The position numbers and the translations under genes were made by a program. From the NCBI RefSeq assembly GCF_019039255.1, contig NZ_CP077062.1, positions 2,046,001-2,110,000 on the forward strand: a DNA stretch of 64,000 nucleotides. The letters run 5' to 3'. The notes beneath the pieces were generated by a model. That model was not told the DNA's origin. It searched no databases and saw nothing but the letters and a program-made list of their open reading frames with translations. Of this stretch, positions 40,928 through 50,128 are shown in pieces; the first letter of the stretch is position 1, and each line of letters opens with the position of its first letter. The DNA is from Nocardioides panacis (GTDB taxonomy: Bacteria; Actinomycetota; Actinomycetes; Propionibacteriales; Nocardioidaceae).

Positions 40928-43072
40928 GTGCACCAAACCATGACGTACCGGGCCGGGATAGCGGCTCTCGCCATGTCGGTCGTGATGTACCCGGCCTTGC
41001 CCGTCGGCTCGGCGCGGTCCGTGGGGTACGACGTGATCGCGGTGGCGGCCGTAGGTTTCGCGTTCCTCGGCCTCGGCAGACAGCGTCCCGCGCACCGGGC
41101 CGGCTGGCTGCTCGTCCTGCTCGGGTTCGCCGGCTGGGTCGTCGGCGACCTGGTCTACTCGGCCGAACGCGGGCTCTTCGGGATCACCGCTTACCCGGCG
41201 CCCTCCGACGCGGTGTACATCGGCTCGTACTTCGTGCTCGCCGCCGGGTTGCAGCGGATGGTCCGCCGACGCGGTCAGCTCCGCGACCTCACCCCACTCC
41301 TGGACGCGGCGATCGTCGCCACGGGCGCCGCGGTCGTAGCCGGGGTCTTCGTCATCGCGCCCATCGCGCACGACTCGACACTGACCATGCTCGGCAAGCT
41401 GACCAGCTCGCTGTACCCGCTCGCGGACGTCGTCCTGGTCGGCATCCTGGTGAGGTTGTGGATGACGCCCGGGGCCCGCACGGCGGCGTTCCGCCTGCTC
41501 CTCGGCGCCCTCGGCCTCACGCTGTCCGCAGACGTGGCCTGGAACGTGTGGTCACTCAGCACCGGCCTGGTCGCCGGGCCGTGGTGGCAGGACTCCCTCT
41601 GGCTGGGCAGCTACCTGCTGGTGGCGGCCGCGACCTGGTCGTCGTCCATGCACGTGGTCTCCGAGCCTGCGCACGGCGCTGTGTCGAACGCGAACCCGCG
41701 ACGACGGCTCTTCGTCCTGGCCGGCGGCCTCATGCTGCCCGGGGTCTCCCTGGCGGCCGACGGTCTCCTGCACGCACGCATCCTGTGGCAGGTCGTCGCG
41801 GTGGGATCCATCGTGCTGTCCGGCCTGGTGCTGACCCGGATGGCGGGACTGCTCACCACCGTGCAGGCCCAGGCGGTGCAGCTGGCTGCCCTGGCGCGCG
41901 CCGACGGTCTCACGGGTGCACCGAACCGGCGGACCTGGGACCACGAACTGTCCAGGGCGTGCCGGTCGGCTCGTGACTCGGGGGCTCCGCTGGTGGTCGC
42001 GCTGCTGGACCTGGACCACTTCAAGAGCTACAACGACACCCACGGCCACCAGGCCGGCGACCGACTCCTGCGGGAGGCGGTGAGCGCCTGGACCGACCTG
42101 CTCGAGGTCGACCAGCTGCTGGCCCGGTACGGCGGCGAGGAGTTCGCGGTCCTGTTCCCCGGCCGCACCGAAGACGACGCCTACACCCTGCTGCAACGGC
42201 TGCATGCCGTCACACCGCACGGACAGACCTTCTCGGCCGGCCTCGCGCTGTGGGACCCGACGACCGAGCCTGCCGCCGTCATCGGTGCTGCGGATGCCGC
42301 GATGTACGACGCCAAGCGGTCAGGTCGGAACCGGGTGGTGATCTCCGAACGCGCGGGACCCTACGGCGCCCTCACCGATCTCACCATCGTCCTCCAGCCG
42401 CTGGTGCACCTGGCCGACGGTGAGACGTTCGGCATGGAGGCGCTCAGCCGCTTCCCCGACCGTGACCCGGTCTCGGCGTTCGCGGACGCCTACCGGGACG
42501 GTCGCGGATTCGAGCTCGAGGCAGCCGCCATCACCGCCGCACTGGTCCACCGCACGGAGGGGCTGCTGCTCTCCATCAACGTGAGCCTGGACGCGCTGAG
42601 CAGCAACGAGGTGCTGACCTGTCTTCCCGACGACCTGGCCGGCATCATGCTCGAGGTCACCGAGCACAGCGACCTGGAGTCGTGGGCGGACCTGCAGCCG
42701 CTGCTCGCCGATCTACGCCACCGGGGCGCGATCATCGCAGTCGACGACTGGGGACAGGGATACTCCAACCTCGACCGGCTGCTGCGCCTGCAGCCCGAGG
42801 TCGTCAAGCTCGACATCTCCCTCGTGCACGGAGTGCAGTCGGCCTACCACCGCGCCACCATCCGCTCCATCACCGGCTGGGCCGACGAGGTCGGAGCCAC
42901 CGTGTGCGCCGAAGGCATCGAGACGCACGACCAGTGGCGACAGCTGCGCGAGCTGGGCGTGCACAGCGGCCAGGGCTACCTCTTCGGACGACCCACCGCC
43001 CCCACCGCGCCGAAGTCGGTGTCGGACACCACCCCGCGCGGGGACCCGGTCGACCTCCCGGCAGCCAGATGA
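40928..43072 (+). CDS. GGDEF-EAL c-di-GMP turnover protein with multi-pass membrane domain
   Basis: The 714-residue product starts at GTG 40928. About eight hydrophobic segments (1-310) form a MASE-like sensory region. The GGDEF domain has ADGLTGAPNRRTWD, LLDLDHFKSYNDTHGHQAGD and RYGGEEFAVLFPG, an intact active site. The EAL domain has GMEALSRFP (EAL-like), LLSINVSLDAL, MLEVTEHS, VDDWGQGYSN, VKLDISLV and CAEGIETH; the DDFGTG box is changed to DDWGQG. It may make and possibly degrade c-di-GMP. Confidence 0.9.
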   Translation: MHQTMTYRAGIAALAMSVVMYPALPVGSARSVGYDVIAVAAVGFAFLGLGRQRPAHRAGWLLVLLGFAGWVVGDLVYSAERGLFGITAYPAPSDAVYIGSYFVLAAGLQRMVRRRGQLRDLTPLLDAAIVATGAAVVAGVFVIAPIAHDSTLTMLGKLTSSLYPLADVVLVGILVRLWMTPGARTAAFRLLLGALGLTLSADVAWNVWSLSTGLVAGPWWQDSLWLGSYLLVAAATWSSSMHVVSEPAHGAVSNANPRRRLFVLAGGLMLPGVSLAADGLLHARILWQVVAVGSIVLSGLVLTRMAGLLTTVQAQAVQLAALARADGLTGAPNRRTWDHELSRACRSARDSGAPLVVALLDLDHFKSYNDTHGHQAGDRLLREAVSAWTDLLEVDQLLARYGGEEFAVLFPGRTEDDAYTLLQRLHAVTPHGQTFSAGLALWDPTTEPAAVIGAADAAMYDAKRSGRNRVVISERAGPYGALTDLTIVLQPLVHLADGETFGMEALSRFPDRDPVSAFADAYRDGRGFELEAAAITAALVHRTEGLLLSINVSLDALSSNEVLTCLPDDLAGIMLEVTEHSDLESWADLQPLLADLRHRGAIIAVDDWGQGYSNLDRLLRLQPEVVKLDISLVHGVQSAYHRATIRSITGWADEVGATVCAEGIETHDQWRQLRELGVHSGQGYLFGRPTAPTAPKSVSDTTPRGDPVDLPAAR

Positions 43073-43081
43073 GCCCGGAGC

Positions 43082-43103
43082 CACGCCGGCACCACTCGGC
43101 GTG
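43082..43103. terminator. CACGCCG/CGGCGTG hairpin
   Basis: A perfect seven-base stem with an eight-base loop starts nine bases after the GGDEF-EAL stop and precedes the convergent TetR stop. Likely terminator. Confidence 0.6.
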
Positions 43104-43178
43104 TGCTCGCACCCGGTCGGATCGAGGCCGTGGGCGATCACCGGCCAGGAGCGACCTGGGCTGCGCGAGTCCCAGTCC

Positions 43179-43841
43179 CTACCTCACCTTGCTGAGATGG
43201 ACCATGGCGTCGTACAGCTGCTCGTCCGTCATCGGCGGCTCGGGGATCGTGTGTGCCCGCTCGGCCCGGTAGGCGTCGAGCATGAGGTAGAGCTGCCGTC
43301 GCCAGGCCGTGGGCGCCTTGGCGCTGGTGGCGTCGATGATCCGGCCGTTGGACCAGATCAGGTTGATGATGTCAGCCCGGGTGATGTCAGCGCGAGCCTT
43401 GCCGGCTTCCTGGGCCCGGGCGAGAACGTCATCGATCTGTTGGCACATCACGTCGTGAATGTGCTCGGTCTCAGAGTTGCCGGGGAAGCGGCGGGAGAGG
43501 AAGTCGTTGAAGCCTCGGTCTCCTGCCTGTACGACGAACAGGTTGTCCAGGTAGGCGACGAACCCGTCCCAGGGGTCGTCCATCCCGACGGCCTTGTCGG
43601 CCCCGGCGACGAACTCCTGGAGCCGAGGCCTGAGGGCAGCCATGAGCAGGTCCAGGCGAGTGGGGAAGTGCCGGTACAGGGTGCCGATGGCGACGCCGGC
43701 ATCGCGAGCGATCTTCTCCAGGGAGGCATCCACGCCGTGGGCGGCGAACTCGGCCTGCGCCGCGGCGACGAGCTTGTCGCGGCTTTCCCGGGCATCCCGG
43801 CGCAGGGGCCTCTGCACCTGCTGGGGTTCGCTCTGGCTCAC
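43179..43841 (-). CDS. TetR-family repressor
   Basis: The 220-residue protein has an N-terminal HTH: LVAAAQAEFAAHGVDASLEKIARDAGVAIGTLYRHFPTRLDLL (residues 25-67), followed by an all-helical ligand domain. It is divergent from the F420/NADP reductase-like gene across 208 bases containing palindromes, so local regulation is likely. The effector is unknown. Confidence 0.92.
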   Translation of the reverse strand: MSQSEPQQVQRPLRRDARESRDKLVAAAQAEFAAHGVDASLEKIARDAGVAIGTLYRHFPTRLDLLMAALRPRLQEFVAGADKAVGMDDPWDGFVAYLDNLFVVQAGDRGFNDFLSRRFPGNSETEHIHDVMCQQIDDVLARAQEAGKARADITRADIINLIWSNGRIIDATSAKAPTAWRRQLYLMLDAYRAERAHTIPEPPMTDEQLYDAMVHLSKVR

Positions 43842-43972
43842 CTCCTCAGTCTACCGACGATGCTGAGGACACCCTCCGCTTCGGCGCTGTACAGGTGTCG
43901 TCGGTGCGCCCGGGCTACGGCACTCGACCACTCCTCCCCCAAGTCGAGGGGGCCCTCCGGAATAGAATGAGG

Positions 43973-44012
43973 GGTGCCTCCGGTTGTGCAACCTGAAACG
44001 AACGGTGCCTCT
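43973..44012. promoter_or_regulatory. putative TetR operator with palindrome and direct repeat
   Basis: GGTTGTGCAACC (43982-43993) is a five-base-arm palindrome, flanked by two copies of GGTGCCTC (43973-43980 and 44005-44012). It lies 57 bases before the reductase start and between the two divergent genes; TAGAAT nearby could be a -10. Operator function is inferred. Confidence 0.45.
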
Positions 44013-44049
44013 CCCGGCACCCGCCCACGCACCACGAAGGGACCTCATC

Positions 44050-44661
44050 ATGACCACCATCAGCATCATCGGCTCGGGGAACATGGCCGCCGCCATCGGC
44101 ACCCGGGCAGCGAAGCACGGCCACACGGTCGAGCTCTTGAGCCGCAACACCGCCAAGGCTCAGGCGCTCGCCGACCAGATCGGCGAGGGAGCCACCGTCG
44201 GCACGTTCGGCGCCACGCCGGCAGGTGACATCGTCATCGTCGCCGTCCCGTACACCAGCGTGGTCGATGCGGTCGCGAAGTACGGCGAGGCGTTGGCCGG
44301 CAAGATCCTCGTCGACATCTCCAACCCGTTCAACGCCGACGCCAGTGGACTCGTGACCACCAGCTCGGCTGCCCAGGAGATCGCGGCTGCCGCGCCCGAG
44401 AGCGCCCACGTCGTGAAGGCGCTGAACACCATCTTCGGCCACGTCCTTGCGAAGGGCACACCGCTGGACGCGTTCATCGCGGGCGACAGCGCGGAAGCGA
44501 AGTCAGCTGTCGCGGAGTTCCTGGAGAGCGTGGGGCTGCGGACCCTCGACGCAGGGGGGCTGCCGGCGGCCGCGATCCTCGAATCGGCCGGCCTCCTGCT
44601 GGTGGGGCTGGCGCGCAATGGGGCCGGCTTCGACCTCGCCCTGGGCGCCGAGGTCCACTGA
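44050..44661 (+). CDS. NADPH-dependent F420 reductase-like protein
   Basis: ATG 44050 follows GAAGGGA. The 203-residue Rossmann-fold protein reads ISIIGSGNMAAAIGTRAAKHG (NAD(P) motif), VIVAVPYTSVVDAVAKYG, LVDISNPFN and VVKALNTIFGHVL, the pattern of NpdG/oxidoreductase CoA-like proteins that use NADPH. Whether F420 is the partner is not visible; a related group acts on other substrates. It is divergent from tetR. Confidence 0.8.
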   Translation: MTTISIIGSGNMAAAIGTRAAKHGHTVELLSRNTAKAQALADQIGEGATVGTFGATPAGDIVIVAVPYTSVVDAVAKYGEALAGKILVDISNPFNADASGLVTTSSAAQEIAAAAPESAHVVKALNTIFGHVLAKGTPLDAFIAGDSAEAKSAVAEFLESVGLRTLDAGGLPAAAILESAGLLLVGLARNGAGFDLALGAEVH

Positions 44662-44680
44662 GCAGCGCGGGGCGTCGAGC

Positions 44681-45387
44681 TCAGACGAGCCGTGTCCGGT
44701 GTCGTATGGCGAGCACGGTCAGCTCGACTCGGGAGTGGATGCCGAGCTTCGTGTAGATGTGCTTCAGGTGCGCGTCGACGGTGTGCGGTGACACGAACAA
44801 CCGCTGGGCGATGTCCTTGTTGATCAATCCCTTGGCGACGAACCCGGCGATCCGCAGCTCGCCCGGGATGAGCGACGGCCACGGGTCCGGCACGTGTGCG
44901 TCGGGGGCGCAGCGTTCAGGGGACGTCTGTCGGGGTCGGCCACCTCTGCGTCGTACTCAGCCCGGGTCGCGAAGTGCGGGTTGTCGAGAACCGTTTGATC
45001 CAGGAGCACGACGGGGTGGGTCTTGAGCACGGCAACGAGGTGGTCGAGCCCGAAGCGCTGCAGGTCGTACAAGCACAAGAAGACCGCCGGCTTCCGGTCC
45101 ACGATGTCGTTGAGGGCCGCCTCGTAGACGAAGAAGTCATCGGCCCCATGCGGCTCCAGCAGCACCCCGGGCCACGGCATCTCCCCGGTTGCCCGCAGCA
45201 GTCCAGGCCCCCCGGCGGTCACCTCGTCGAGGGTGTCCGAGAGCACCGAGGTCATGTGCTCGACCGAGAACTTTCCGGACTGCAGGTAGACCTCCGCCGC
45301 CGGGCGCACGTCGAACCGATGCGTCGGTGGGTCCGCGACGCCGGCCTCGCCGACCGCCTGGGCACGCGCGTTGGTCGGCAATAGCAC
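44681..45387 (-). pseudogene. decayed MEDS-LuxR transcriptional regulator
   Basis: The frame 45387-44824 holds most of a MEDS sensory domain (FDVRPAAEVYLQSGKFSVEHM, PHGADDFFVYEAALNDIV, AVFLCLYDLQRFG) but lacks the first 40-50 residues. A LuxR HTH, IPGELRIAGFVAKGLINKDI and SPHTVDAHLKHIYTKLGIHS, follows in another frame and ends at 44681. The junction near 44900-44930 needs a one-base shift. Missing N-terminus plus frameshift indicate a pseudogene. Confidence 0.7.
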
Positions 45388-45525
45388 TGCGAGTCAGGAC
45401 GGCATTTCGTCGTGCGTCCTCCAGCGACGGTCGCCCGAGCACCGGGTGGACCGGCGCGTCCGGCCGCACAGCGGACGTGGGCGAGCCGGCCCCCTCCGAG
45501 AGGGAGACCCCGATAGCGTCCGGGG

Positions 45526-47253
45526 ATGCCCAGTCGTCGCCTCTCCAGCGCTCGTCGACGCAGCGCGTCGCCGGGGCGGGGCGGGACCCGACAGCGACCG
45601 TTGCCGTCCGCGGGGCCGGGCGAGCGGCTGTGGGTGCTCGACGTCCCCTACGGGACGCAGGTCGAGGGCGCCACCTGGCACCCGGCCGTCAAGGCCCACC
45701 TGTCCGTCGGGCGCGCTGTGCCCGCGCACCTCGCGCCCTACGCCCCCGGGCCGTACACGCTCGGTCGGTTCATCGAGAACACCCTCAACCCCGACAACCC
45801 GACGCCCAGCCCCGAGCCGACCGACGCGCTCGAGCCCCGCAGGAGCCAGTTCGAAGCGGCCGATGCCATCGCGGCGCGCGCCGCGGCGGGTGGACGGCAG
45901 TTCCTGCTGGCCGACGAGCCCGGCGTAGGCAAGACGATCGCCGCGGTCCTCGGGGCGACGGCGGTGGGCGACCTCCGCGGCGCGCGACGGGTGCTCGTCG
46001 TGGCCGACCGGCCAGCCGCGATCACGATCGGCCACTGGTGCCGCACGATCACGGCGCTGGGCGACGGGGGTCTGGAATGGGTCGTGATCACGTGGGACCG
46101 GCTGGAGAAGGTCAAGGACCACACGTGGGACGTGATCATCGCGGACGAGGCCCACGCGCTGCGACGTACGACGACGAAGCGGTGGAAGCACTGGGCGCGG
46201 ATCTCGGGGCACGGTCGGCCGCACGACAAGGCGCCGTTCGTCATCGCGACCACCGCGACCCCCGGACACACGCCCCTGGAGCTGCCGTACCTCGCTCCGG
46301 CCTTCGCGCAGGTGCTCGACGAGCCGATGCGAGAGTGGACCTCGGCGGCGCAACCCGGGGCCGTGTTCGCCACCGCACTGGCACGCCACGGCGTCGGGGT
46401 GGAGCAGGGGCGCTACGGCGCGACCTGGATCACCGACGCGGCGCGGCGTGCCGCGGACCTCAAGCTGGTGCGCGGCTGGCTCGCCGACGAGCGGCCGCCG
46501 GCGATGCTGCACCGCGCCGCGCCGTGGGGACCGGTGCCGATCTCCGGCATGCCGGTGGCGCTCACACCGGCGGAGCGGGCTGCGTACGAGGCCGAGTGGG
46601 GGGAGTTCTGTCGTGAGATGGACATCGCGCGACGTGGCCGCAGTGTCGCGAAGGGTCGGGCCGCACTGCTGCGCTTCCGGCAGAAGGCCGGGCTGATCCG
46701 TGTCGACTCGACGGTCGCCTGGATCGTCCAGCAGGTCCAGGCCGAGCGCCAGGTGGCGTGCTCGGTCGAGTTCGTCGCGACCGCCGCCGACCCGATCGCC
46801 GACCGGCTGCGTGACTCCGGCATCGAGGTGGCCGCGATCTACGGCCGTGACCGGTTCGACCCCGAGGCCGAGCGGCTCCGGTTCCAGACCGGGCTGGCGA
46901 AGGTCTGCGTGTTCACCACGGTCGCCTCGATCAGCCTGCACGCCGGCGAGACCCTCGCCGACGGCCGCCGGGCGAGCACCGAGCCGCGGGTGGGCGTCTT
47001 CCACCAGGCCCGCTTCTCGGGCATCGCCGGGCGGCAGGTGACCGGCCGCACCCACCGCGACCACCAGGTCTCGCCGTGGCACATCGCGTACGCCGAGGGC
47101 ACGGTCGAGGAGCAGGTCGGCAAGGTGATGGTGGAGCGGATCGCGGCAGCCTCCGACACGGTGGGAAGCGATACCACCGGTCTCGCCGACCTCGCCCGGC
47201 TCCTCGGGGCCGACTGGCTGCCGGCCACGACCCTGACCGAGGGCGGCACCTGA
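45526..47253 (+). CDS. SNF2-type DEAD/DEAH helicase of phage-like type
   Basis: The 575-residue ATPase shows Walker A LLADEPGVGKTIAAVLGA (near residue 125), DEAH box VIIADEAHALRR, motif III VIATTATPGHTPLE, and a C-terminal helicase part with AERQVACSVEF, AAIYGRDRF, FTTVASISLHAGETL and VTGRTHRDH as motifs IV-VI. It resembles helicases of actinophages and phage-derived islands more than chromosomal Swi/Snf proteins. No phage, restriction or defence partner is adjacent. An N-terminal Arg/Ser-rich tail precedes the domain. Confidence 0.85.
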   Translation: MPSRRLSSARRRSASPGRGGTRQRPLPSAGPGERLWVLDVPYGTQVEGATWHPAVKAHLSVGRAVPAHLAPYAPGPYTLGRFIENTLNPDNPTPSPEPTDALEPRRSQFEAADAIAARAAAGGRQFLLADEPGVGKTIAAVLGATAVGDLRGARRVLVVADRPAAITIGHWCRTITALGDGGLEWVVITWDRLEKVKDHTWDVIIADEAHALRRTTTKRWKHWARISGHGRPHDKAPFVIATTATPGHTPLELPYLAPAFAQVLDEPMREWTSAAQPGAVFATALARHGVGVEQGRYGATWITDAARRAADLKLVRGWLADERPPAMLHRAAPWGPVPISGMPVALTPAERAAYEAEWGEFCREMDIARRGRSVAKGRAALLRFRQKAGLIRVDSTVAWIVQQVQAERQVACSVEFVATAADPIADRLRDSGIEVAAIYGRDRFDPEAERLRFQTGLAKVCVFTTVASISLHAGETLADGRRASTEPRVGVFHQARFSGIAGRQVTGRTHRDHQVSPWHIAYAEGTVEEQVGKVMVERIAAASDTVGSDTTGLADLARLLGADWLPATTLTEGGT

Positions 47254-47522
47254 CCGGGGCTCCGCTCAGGAAACGGGCATCAACTGTGTGGAGCCACCAC
47301 GCAGCCGGGAGCGCGTCGGCGCGCGAGCCGTCGAGGACCATGGCGGCCAGCGACGGCTGTGTAACCGTCCCGGTCCGGGTCCGCTTTCCTGCTGTCCGGA
47401 TGCGGCGTAGCGTCGCCAGTACCGGGTCTGCATCGCTCCCCATCCGGCGGGCATTCGCGGCAACCGCACCGCGGGAGCGGGCCCAGACCCTGCGCGGCTC
47501 TCAGGACCCTGGAGTCAGGCCT

Positions 47523-49619
47523 ATGCAAACCCGTGTCGACGTCGAACGGGAGTGGTGGCTCGCGGGTGTGCTGCTGCTGGTGGTCCTGGTGGCACTCGAC
47601 GTCCTCCTGGGACATCAGATCAACGGCGCCTACGCCGGCGCCGCAGTCCTGACCGCTACGAACGCCGGCGTGCGACGCACCGCGAGCGTCGCAGGGCTGG
47701 CCGTGCTGGCGTCGGTCGCCTCAGGGGTGTGGAACGCCAACCTCGGCGGAGCCGAATGGGCGATCCGCTTCGCGGCGTGTGTGCTGATCTGCGGCCTCGC
47801 GGTGGCGGTGGCCTCCGTGAACGACCGCCGGCGCAGCCGCCTGGAGCGCACCACGGAACTGGCGCAGCGCGTGCTCGACGCGCTCGCTGTCGAGCTCACC
47901 GGGGCCCGCACGGTCAAGGAGGTGGCCGATGGCTTCGTGGGACATGCCGTGGCGACGTTGGGCGCCACCTCGGCGATGGTCCTCACCCTCGACGCAGACG
48001 ATGTGCTGCGCACCGTCACCTGGCACGGCCGCGGCGGGACGGGCGCGGACCAGTTCCAGGAGGTGCCGCTCTCGGGGAACCTTCCAGGCGCGGTGGCCGC
48101 GCGGGAGGGTGCGGACCTGCACTACCGGTCCCGGGCGGAGATCGTGTCCGCATTCCCGGCCCTGGCGGGGTACTACCCCACCGACCGCAGCCTGCACCTG
48201 TTGCCACTGCACCGCGACGCGACGACCCACGGGCTACTGGCCCTCACCTTCCCGCCGGACCTGTTCACCCCCGCCGAGGACGGCTTCCTTCACTCGCTCG
48301 CCGGGGCGTTGACCAGCGCCATACTCCGGGCCGAAGAGCTCCAGGACCACGACGCCGCCACCCAGCGCATCGCCTTGCTGGCCGAAGCGTCGATGACGCT
48401 GTCGCGCAGCCTGGACCTCGAGACGACCCTCGCGGAGGTGGGTCGGTTGCTCGTGCCCCGCTTCGCGGACTGGTGCTTGCTGCAGCTGCTCCGGGACGGG
48501 CAGCTGGAGACGGTGACGGTGCAGCACCGCGACCCCGACACCACCGAGTGGGCGCGCTCCCTGACCAGCGCCTTCCCCACCCGCATGGATGCCCCCACCG
48601 GCGCCCCCAATGTCGTGCGCACCGGGCAGAGTGAGATCTACCCGTTCCTCCCGGCCGAGCTTGTCGAGGCGAGCGCCGTCAGCCCGGAGCACTTGGCGAT
48701 CCTGCAGCGGCTGGGCTTCACCAGCGCGATCGTCGCCCCCCTCACCGGGCGCGATGGCGTGGTCGGTGCGCTGACGCTGATCCACGCCGAGTCGGGCCGC
48801 CGCTACCAGGACGCGGACGTCGCGTTCCTCGAGGAGATGGCCGACCGGGTGGCGCTCGCCCTCGACACGGCCGCCACGTTCCAGGACCAGTCCCAGCGTC
48901 TGGCCGGGGTCACCCTGGTCGCGGAAGCCGCGCAGCGGGCGATCCTGGCGCAACCGCCCGCGCGGATCGGTCCGGTCTCGCTGTCGGTCCGATACCTGTC
49001 CGCGGCGGCCGAGGCCCAGGTCGGTGGCGACCTCTACGAAGTCGTGCCCGCAGGCTCTTCGGTGCGCCTGCTGGTCGGTGATGTGCGAGGCAAGGGCCTC
49101 TCCGCGGTCCGCACCGCCACCGTCGTGCTCGGTGAGTTCCGTGCCGCGGCCGCCGGACCCGGTGACGTCGCCACCGTGGCCCGCGAGATCGACCGACGGA
49201 TCCCGCCGTACCTGCTCGACACCGAGGAGTTCGTGACCGCCGTGCTCGTCGACATCGCCCACGACGGCCACTTCCAGGTCGTCTCGTGCGGCCACCCCGC
49301 ACCCGTGCTGCTGACCGCCCAGGGCGACATCGAGGAGGTTGAGCTCGACTCCTCACCCCCGCTCAGTCTCGGCGTGAATCCGCTGACCGCACACGGCAAG
49401 CTCGCCCCCGGCGACCGACTGCTGCTCTTCACCGACGGGATGATCGAGGCCCGCTCCCCCACCGGAGAGTTCATCAACCCCGCCCCGTTCCTCCCCGCCC
49501 TCGCCCGAGGAGAGTTCAACTCCGCACTGGACGCCCTCCTGGCGTCCTTGACGCAGGCGGCCGGGCACCGGCTCGACGACGACATCGCCCTGCTTCTCGC
49601 CTGTTACGACCCGAACTGA
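47523..49619 (+). CDS. SpoIIE phosphatase with membrane domain and two GAF domains
   Basis: ATG 47523 starts MQTRVDVEREWWLAGVLLLV. Three to four hydrophobic segments (15-105) are followed by two GAF-like regions (about 125-280 and 290-450, with HRDPDTTEWARSLT and GRDGVVGALTLIH). The C-terminal PP2C part carries VGGDLYEVV, GDVRGKGLSAVRTA, EEFVTAVLVDIA, VSCGHPAPVLL, LLLFTDGMIEARSP and DDDIALLLA. It likely regulates an anti-sigma pathway in response to a small molecule. Paralogue of 3803-4912. The 269 bases before it have no gene. Confidence 0.92.
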   Translation: MQTRVDVEREWWLAGVLLLVVLVALDVLLGHQINGAYAGAAVLTATNAGVRRTASVAGLAVLASVASGVWNANLGGAEWAIRFAACVLICGLAVAVASVNDRRRSRLERTTELAQRVLDALAVELTGARTVKEVADGFVGHAVATLGATSAMVLTLDADDVLRTVTWHGRGGTGADQFQEVPLSGNLPGAVAAREGADLHYRSRAEIVSAFPALAGYYPTDRSLHLLPLHRDATTHGLLALTFPPDLFTPAEDGFLHSLAGALTSAILRAEELQDHDAATQRIALLAEASMTLSRSLDLETTLAEVGRLLVPRFADWCLLQLLRDGQLETVTVQHRDPDTTEWARSLTSAFPTRMDAPTGAPNVVRTGQSEIYPFLPAELVEASAVSPEHLAILQRLGFTSAIVAPLTGRDGVVGALTLIHAESGRRYQDADVAFLEEMADRVALALDTAATFQDQSQRLAGVTLVAEAAQRAILAQPPARIGPVSLSVRYLSAAAEAQVGGDLYEVVPAGSSVRLLVGDVRGKGLSAVRTATVVLGEFRAAAAGPGDVATVAREIDRRIPPYLLDTEEFVTAVLVDIAHDGHFQVVSCGHPAPVLLTAQGDIEEVELDSSPPLSLGVNPLTAHGKLAPGDRLLLFTDGMIEARSPTGEFINPAPFLPALARGEFNSALDALLASLTQAAGHRLDDDIALLLACYDPN

Positions 49620-49868
49620 GGCAGGACGCTTCCTGACCTGCCGATGTGCTCGACGCGACACGTCGTGGGGATGTGACCGTGCAGAGAACGGATTGACCTG
49701 GTCGCCTGCTCGTTTCCGCTCTTCGCGTCAAGGACGTGGGCATCAGGCAACCCACTGGTCACGGTGTCCATCACGATCCTCAACAGCATCGGCCTCGTGA
49801 CGTCCTCCTCTTCGTCCTGATGTGGAGGCGTGCTGCTTCACCATCGGACCCACCCACCCGCCGGCCAG

Positions 49869-49894
49869 CCCCCGCCCGCTTCGTCAGGCGGGGG
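49869..49894 (+). terminator. CCCCCGCC/GGCGGGGG hairpin followed by TCGTCTTGTTG
   Basis: A perfect eight-base G:C stem with a ten-base loop and a T-richer tail gives the best intrinsic-terminator-like structure in the window. It lies 250 bases after the SpoIIE gene stop and before the MFS gene. Confidence 0.6.
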
Positions 49895-49904
49895 TCGTCT
49901 TGTT

Positions 49905-49944
49905 GTCGAGGTGCCGCTTTCTCTCGTGACACGAGTGCCTCGAC
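49905..49944. other. nested hairpin (GTCGAGG..CCTCGAC around CTCGT..ACGAG)
   Basis: An outer seven-base stem encloses an inner five-base stem within 40 bases, directly after the terminator-like hairpin. It could be a structured RNA element or a DNA cruciform; no known RNA family was recognised. Confidence 0.35.
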
Positions 49945-50077
49945 GCCGGCCGGCCGTCTCGGACTGAGAATCTCGACGGCCTCGGAATGCAGTCGTACAG
50001 TTTCTGACGCGCCCCCTCGGATGTCGGGCTGCTCCGGCGTCGGAGGGGGTGCGCCAACGTCCCGGGGCTCGTCTCTA

Positions 50078-50097
50078 GCTCGACGTCGACGTCGAGC
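50078..50097. promoter_or_regulatory. 20-base perfect palindrome upstream of the MFS gene
   Basis: GCTCGACGTCGACGTCGAGC reads identically on both strands and ends 31 bases before GTG 50129. It may be the operator for a dimeric repressor controlling the exporter; the regulator is not in the window. Part of its regularity is the internal CGACGT repeat. Confidence 0.45.
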
Positions 50098-50128
50098 GCC
50101 TCGCGCTCGTCTCTGGCACGCTTCCGGG

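Larger units (their letters stand above)
49620..50128. other. 509-base intergenic region with hairpins
   Basis: No gene is supported in this interval. It contains a terminator-like hairpin (49869-49894), a larger nested hairpin (49905-49944) and a 20-base palindrome (50078-50097) near the MFS start. The readable stretch LVTVSITILNSIGLVTSSSS near 49759-49820 has no start codon and is not considered a gene. Confidence 0.5.

Noticed and set aside
44896-45384. Plus-strand frame opposite the MEDS domain
   Set aside because: The minus strand carries recognisable MEDS sequence; the plus frame is Val/Gly/Arg-rich without features.
45526-49619. Prophage or defence island around the helicase
   Set aside because: Neighbours are an ordinary SpoIIE phosphatase and a decayed regulator; no phage structural, restriction or toxin genes are present.
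49620-49830. Possible gene from 49604-49789 on the minus strand
   Set aside because: Sixty-one residues without family, ribosome site or conserved context.
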